Source of the DNA: an uncultured Bacteroidales bacterium
Lineage (GTDB): Bacteria; Bacteroidota; Bacteroidia; Bacteroidales; Paludibacteraceae
Assembly: GCA_946616535.1 (NCBI GenBank)
Contig: CAMOJA010000002.1
Location: 1-64,000 of the forward strand
Direction of reading: 5' to 3'
DNA: 64,000 nucleotides
The notes beneath the pieces are model-generated. The model searched no databases and was not told the origin of the DNA. It saw only the letters and a program-made list of their open reading frames with translations. How positions within the stretch are numbered: position 1 is the first letter of the stretch; each line of letters begins with the position of its first letter. This document shows positions 59,948 to 64,000 of the stretch, piece after piece. Position numbers and translations under genes: made by a program.

Positions 59948-60913
59948 GGAGATCAGACTCTTTTTTTCATCACAGTCACGGAAGACCGATAAGGCTTCTG
60001 TGGCTTGTTTTTTATACTCCAGCATCCGTTGCACGGCGTATTCGTCGCCGTGGAAACGAATGACAAAAGCTTTGATCTCCTCGAGCACACGCTTGCGCTC
60101 CTCCGGCGAATAGCCGTCTGCCACCAATTGCTCTCCTTTCATCCGGATCTCTTCTGCCTCATCCTTCGGTGCACGACGCAGGGCTTCGATGAGTGGTAAG
60201 GTGACCTTGCCGTCCTGCAGGTCACTCATGGTAGGTTTGCCGATTTCCTCCAAATCGCTATAATCGAAGATATCGTCTTTAATCTGGAAACAGATCCCTA
60301 AGAATCGTCCGTAGTCGCGTAACGCAGCGCGTTGACGCGGTGTACAGCCGGCTGACTCTGCTCCTGCTTCTGCGCAAGCCTGGAAGAGTTGTGCGGTTTT
60401 TTGCTCAATGACTTGGAAATAGCGTTCCTCATCAATCCACATCGATTGGCCGACGTGCAGTTGTACCATCTCGCCGGAAGAGAGACTCTTACCGAGATTA
60501 GCAACGATTTCCAGGATACGGATGTTACGCACTTCGGCCGTCAGTCCGATCACTTTTGCGAGCATGTAATCGCCGATGAGCACAGCCACCTTATTATTCC
60601 ATTTCACATGTACGGCTGCGGCACCTCTGCGCGTATCGGAGCTATCCACTACATCGTCATGCACCAAACTCGCTGTATGCAGCAGTTCCAAGGCTACGGC
60701 CGAGCGAAGCGTCTTATCGGTAACCGGATTGCATAACTGTGCGCTGAGCAGTACAAGTAACGGGCGCAACTGTTTGCCGCGACGTGCGCCTACATAACGA
60801 AGCACCTCCTGCTGCAGTTTGTTATCTGCGCGCAGACTTTGCTCCATGAGTCGCTCGTATTGCTTCCATGCCTCCGCGATAGGTTGGCGAATGTCGGATA
60901 AGATATTTACCAT
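59915..60913 (-). CDS. Trans-polyprenyl diphosphate synthase
   Basis: 332 residues. Condenses isopentenyl diphosphate with an allylic primer to make long isoprenoid diphosphates for quinones (octaprenyl-synthase-like). First aspartate-rich motif D-D-V-V-D near residue 87, second D-D-I-F-D near 219, and the K-Q-L-R-P-L-L near 45. Lies 25 bp after aroC on the same strand, so they are likely co-transcribed. Its 3' end overlaps the sufD 3' end by 33 bp, tail to tail. Confidence 0.94.
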   Translation of the reverse strand: MVNILSDIRQPIAEAWKQYERLMEQSLRADNKLQQEVLRYVGARRGKQLRPLLVLLSAQLCNPVTDKTLRSAVALELLHTASLVHDDVVDSSDTRRGAAAVHVKWNNKVAVLIGDYMLAKVIGLTAEVRNIRILEIVANLGKSLSSGEMVQLHVGQSMWIDEERYFQVIEQKTAQLFQACAEAGAESAGCTPRQRAALRDYGRFLGICFQIKDDIFDYSDLEEIGKPTMSDLQDGKVTLPLIEALRRAPKDEAEEIRMKGEQLVADGYSPEERKRVLEEIKAFVIRFHGDEYAVQRMLEYKKQATEALSVFRDCDEKKSLISLLDYAINRVQ

Positions 60914-60938
60914 AATTATGTCAATTTTTCCACCTGAG

Positions 60939-61889
60939 TTAATCGATTAGATTGATGAGCGTCAAGGCCGTCATCGCTTCTACTACCGGTACGGCACGTA
61001 CGGCCACGCAGGCATCGTGGCGACCTTTTACACCGGCCTTTGGAGTAGAAGGGGTGGGCTTGAAAACGCAGCGGAAGACGATGTCTGTTCCGTCGGAAAT
61101 ACCTCCGGCAATACCTCCCGAGATATGGTTGATCTCACTTCCCTTTTTACCGACACCCTCAAAGCCCGTACCGTATTCAAAGCCTTTGCAGGCGTTGATG
61201 CTGAGAATGGCGAAGGCCAGTTCTGCCTGCAGTTTATGGAAGATAGGTTCTCCCGTACCGGCCGGAAGACCATGAATGATGCACTCGATAACACCACCGA
61301 TAGAGTCTCCTTCGCTTTGGATGCGCTCAATCAAAGCCGAGAAAGCATCCGGGTTTGTTTCCTCGCCTACTTGGATGAGTTTAGCCTGAATGGTAAATCC
61401 TTTGGCCGCTAACTGCTGTTTGGCTATCTCGCCGGCCACCACCCGCGAAGCGGTCTCTCGTGCAGAGGCTCTACCTCCTCCCCGCCAATCGCGGATGCCG
61501 TATTTGATTTCATAGGTTTTATCGGCGTGGCCGACGCGGTAGGTGTGCTTAAAGGCTTCGTACGCCTCCGGCCGCGCATCGCGGTTACGAATGAGAAAAG
61601 CAATCGGAGTACCTAAGGTGATGAGTTCGCCGGATGGATCCGTGGCGATAACACCCGAAAGCCATTCGACTTCGTCGGGTTCATTCTTTGCTCGTGCGGA
61701 AACTCCGGTAACCTGTAACCCGTAACCGATGTCCCCTTTCCCAGCCCGTCGGTTCAATTCCTCACGAATCATTTCTATATTGATAGAAATGCCGGCAGGA
61801 ACACCATCCAGCACACCTCCTACCGCCGCTCCATGCGATTCACCGAAGCTGGTAAAGGTCCATTTATCGCCAAATGAATTCGCCTCCAT
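60939..61889 (-). CDS. aroC: Chorismate synthase
   Basis: 316 residues from M-E-A-N-S-F-G; the longer frame to 61919 would begin inside the promoter. Forms chorismate from 5-enolpyruvylshikimate 3-phosphate using reduced FMN. Motifs: F-G-E-S-H-G near residue 14, G-G-R-A-S-A-R-E-T near 140 and G-R-H-D-A-C-V-A-V-R-A-V-P-V near 290. Somewhat shorter than most (about 350-390) but all signatures are there. Confidence 0.95.
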   Translation of the reverse strand: MEANSFGDKWTFTSFGESHGAAVGGVLDGVPAGISINIEMIREELNRRAGKGDIGYGLQVTGVSARAKNEPDEVEWLSGVIATDPSGELITLGTPIAFLIRNRDARPEAYEAFKHTYRVGHADKTYEIKYGIRDWRGGGRASARETASRVVAGEIAKQQLAAKGFTIQAKLIQVGEETNPDAFSALIERIQSEGDSIGGVIECIIHGLPAGTGEPIFHKLQAELAFAILSINACKGFEYGTGFEGVGKKGSEINHISGGIAGGISDGTDIVFRCVFKPTPSTPKAGVKGRHDACVAVRAVPVVEAMTALTLINLID

Positions 61890-61916
61890 AGGTACTATAT
61901 TTGCATAAATCGGCTG

Positions 61917-61948
61917 CAAAATTACTAAAAAGTTTGCATATATGCAAA
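61917..61948 (-). promoter_or_regulatory. Promoter of aroC
   Basis: Minus strand TTTG (61945-61948), 20 bp, TAATTTTG (61917-61924). Shares a palindrome with the divergent promoter. Confidence 0.82.
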
Positions 61949-61964
61949 AAAAACACTATCTTTG
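61933..61964 (+). promoter_or_regulatory. Promoter of the secreted-protein gene
   Basis: TTTG (61933-61936), 20 bp, TATCTTTG (61957-61964). TTTGCATATATGCAAA (61933-61948) is a perfect palindrome containing the -33 boxes of both divergent promoters. Confidence 0.82.
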
Positions 61965-61982
61965 CAGCGTTTTTTAATACGT

Positions 61983-63074
61983 ATGACAATGAAAAAAGTA
62001 ATAATTGGTATTTTCTTAGGTGCAGTTACGGCGCTTTCTGCCGTAGCGCAGCAGTTGCCGAACAATCATTTTGAGAGTTGGCCCGAGACGTATAATGGCG
62101 ATTTGCAGCCGGCCGCATGGCATGGATCGAACGTATCGCAGATAGGTTTGAAGTTCACGTTCTTATATCAGAAGCCCGGTCGCAACGGCGGGTATTGTAT
62201 GTATGTGGCTGATCGTTCCGTAGGTGCATTAGGTATTACGGAGGTGGGGCCGGGTTATGTTACTTTGGGTCAGCCTTGGCAGTATCTGAAGGGCTTAAGC
62301 GTGAAGAGTGCTACGGCGGGTACGGAAGGTGGTATTGCATGGAAATACCGCCCGGATACGATGTCGGTTTGGATTAAGCGTACGGGTGATCATACGGCGG
62401 ATGAGGATTTTCATCTCTTGTATTACTCTTGGCAAGGTACAGCGAAGAGCGGTCAGTACAAGAATAAAGTAGAGAAATGTACGTCTACCGAGCGTATTAA
62501 CGAGGAGAGCGATATTCGTCAGGCTACCGATGGCAATGAGTGCGGTACAGACCAACCGGTGAAGCAAGTGGCGGAAGGATGGTACCGTGCGCGTGCGAAG
62601 TACAGCACCTGGACACGGATTAAGGTGCCTATTTTCTATATGAATGACGGTCGTCCGACGATGTGCAATGTGATCTTCTCTGCGGGTAATTATCCGGCTT
62701 TCCGCGCGAACTACGGATTGTATGCCGGTAATGCGATTTATGTGGATGATGTGGAGTTGATTTATTCGTCGCGCATCGATCGATTAACGATTGATAATAT
62801 CGTATGGTCGGAGTTCAATCCGGATAGTGAGGCGGTTCAGATCTATCGAATCGATAAGAAAGACACCCGTTCGGACTTTACGTTCGCCGGTTTCCGCGGT
62901 GTTGGTTCGTTAACGAATATCAAGGGTCAAACGGCGCAGTTCAAGGGACGTAAATTGGATAAGCAAGAGATGAGTGTGGTGCCCGGTCAGGTGAATGGTA
63001 AACCGTGGGAAATTACCGTGAAGGCGGAGGACGGCAGTTCGACGCATACCTATAAGATCAAGGTAGTGCGCTAA
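61983..63074 (+). CDS. Secreted protein, possibly PCMD-type carbohydrate-related domain
   Basis: 363 residues from ATG 61983, just after the predicted transcription start; the earlier ATG at 61962 lies inside the -7 box. Signal peptide with A-V-A-Q-Q site. The mature N-terminus N-N-H-F-E-S-W-P-E and later aromatic beta-strands (Y-V-D-D-V-E-L-I-Y-S) fit the PCMD ('putative carbohydrate metabolism domain') family. The C-terminal part (F-N-P-D-S-E-A-V to Y-K-I-K-V-V-R) looks like a separate Ig-like domain. No catalytic motif seen. Confidence 0.72.
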   Translation: MTMKKVIIGIFLGAVTALSAVAQQLPNNHFESWPETYNGDLQPAAWHGSNVSQIGLKFTFLYQKPGRNGGYCMYVADRSVGALGITEVGPGYVTLGQPWQYLKGLSVKSATAGTEGGIAWKYRPDTMSVWIKRTGDHTADEDFHLLYYSWQGTAKSGQYKNKVEKCTSTERINEESDIRQATDGNECGTDQPVKQVAEGWYRARAKYSTWTRIKVPIFYMNDGRPTMCNVIFSAGNYPAFRANYGLYAGNAIYVDDVELIYSSRIDRLTIDNIVWSEFNPDSEAVQIYRIDKKDTRSDFTFAGFRGVGSLTNIKGQTAQFKGRKLDKQEMSVVPGQVNGKPWEITVKAEDGSSTHTYKIKVVR

Positions 63075-63100
63075 GGAATGGTAGAGAGGAGAGAGAAAAT

Positions 63101-64000
63101 TGGATTTAGGTAGTTTTAATACGATTGATTGGATCGCGTTGGGTGTAGTAGGTGCGCTGTTCTTGATTCAACTCTATTGGTACAGCCGTTATCTGGCCGC
63201 TCCGGCAAGACGGATGCGCAAGGATAAGAAAGCGAAAGCCAAGGGGCAGGAAATCGAAGAGCAACAAGAGTTACCGGGTGTAACGGTGATTTTGGCGGCG
63301 CATAATGAATGCGTGAACCTCTCGAATTATCTGCAGGCCTTGTTGACGCAGGAGTATCCGACGTACGAGGTGATCGTGGTGGATGATGGTTCGGAGGACT
63401 CGACGCGCGACGTGGTAGAGCAGTATATGCATCGTGATCCGCGATTAAAGATGACCTTTGTGCCGCATGAAGCGCGGGTGGGTTCAACCAAGAAATTAGC
63501 CATCACCCTGGCTGCTAAGGCAGCTCAATACGAATACCTGTTGTTAACCGATGCGGATTGTGTACCGGAGAGCAGCAGTTGGATTCGCGAGATGATGAAG
63601 GGTTTTGGCGCAGAACAAAAGGATATCGTGTTGGGCTTCAGTCCGTATTTTGAGGACAAAGGGCATATTAACCGATTGGTGCGCTTCGACACCTTGTTTA
63701 ACGGATTGCATTACTTAGGCGCCGCGTTGTGCGGACATCCGTATATGGGCGTGGGGCGTAATCTGGCTTATCGCAAGCGTTTGTTCTTTGAATCGGGTGG
63801 TTTTTCGCATCTTATGACCAATAAGGCGGGTGATGATGATTTGTTTGTGAATCATGTAGCGACGCGTTCGAATACGGCCGTTGTGCTGAGTAGAGAGAGT
63901 TATATGTGGTCCACAGCGAAACAGACGATGAAAGAGTGGTGGCAGCAGAAACGCAGACATCTATCGGTTTCGCCGGCTTATATGACAAGTACAAAGTGGC
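63101..64000 (+). CDS. Glycosyltransferase family 2, membrane-linked (partial, runs off the window)
   Basis: 300 codons are visible, open at the window end. The likely start is TTG at 63101: an in-frame stop lies at 63083, no ATG occurs before codon 38, and a G/A-rich ribosome site precedes it. N-terminal membrane helix near 12-30, basic linker, then GT2 (GT-A fold): V-T-V-I-L-A-A-H-N-E near 66, V-V-D-D-G-S near 93, T-D-A-D-C near 140 and Q-Q-K-R-R-H near 287 (Q-x-x-R-W-like). Processive or membrane-bound sugar transfer from a nucleotide sugar; product unknown. Confidence 0.88.

Overview
The window looks like chromosome from an uncultured Bacteroidales bacterium, probably gut-associated. Evidence: about a dozen promoters of the Bacteroidetes type (TTTG at -33, about 20 bp, then TAnnTTTG at -7), a SusC/SusD pair, many lipoproteins, leader regions without strong Shine-Dalgarno sites, and short tandem repeats of several kinds at gene junctions. 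I see no tRNA, rRNA, CRISPR array or intact insertion sequence.

Layout. (1) 74-10235, minus strand: a type I restriction-modification operon with extra genes, in transcription order DUF262/HNH nuclease, small PD-(D/E)XK protein, hsdM, hsdS, four-helix-bundle protein, hsdR, a membrane coiled-coil protein and a secreted protein. A 28-residue membrane peptide lies just upstream. (2) 10564-12925: a winged-HTH regulator plus a nucleotidyltransferase-metallophosphoesterase fusion, flanked by 116-bp direct repeats that duplicate the 3' end of the fusion gene. (3) 13067-20315: carbonic anhydrase behind a structured leader, ybaK, small remnants, a membrane protein with its own 3'-end duplication, a lipoprotein, hsp20 with a sigma-54-type promoter and three upstream repeats, umuDC, and a sensor phosphatase. 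(4) 20440-30446: a four-gene operon with an NSS amino-acid symporter, a sensor/PP2C/HATPase partner-switch protein, a STAS anti-anti-sigma protein and a two-module reductive NRPS (A-T-C-A-T-R). (5) 30468-33020: phosphoesterase lipoprotein and a degenerate DUF3987 remnant. (6) 33083-55055: a polysaccharide utilization locus for beta-1,3-glucan: binding protein, SusC, SusD, SusE-like lipoprotein, three GH16, GH128, GPH symporter, a GH161-like phosphorylase, GH30 and GH81-CBM32. (7) 55118-64000: rpiB, SLC13 transporter, outer-membrane protein, sufC and a short sufD, then polyprenyl synthase and aroC on the other strand, a secreted protein and a partial GT2.

How it works together. The glucan locus reads as a full pathway: surface lipoprotein and secreted endo-glucanases cut insoluble or branched beta-1,3-glucan, SusCD imports oligosaccharides, GH30 trims them, the GPH carrier moves them inward and the phosphorylase cleaves them in the cytoplasm. 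The NRPS operon appears to tie synthesis of a dipeptide aldehyde or derivative to amino-acid uptake and a partner-switching signal.

The most unusual signals are: a 24-nt repeat whose internal hairpin arms change together and which sits in frame inside the NRPS, its neighbour and the SusD signal peptide; genes flanked by copies of their own 3' ends, one with a compensatory base-pair change; two unrelated leaders with the same three-tier RNA fold; and the nucleotidyltransferase-phosphoesterase module.
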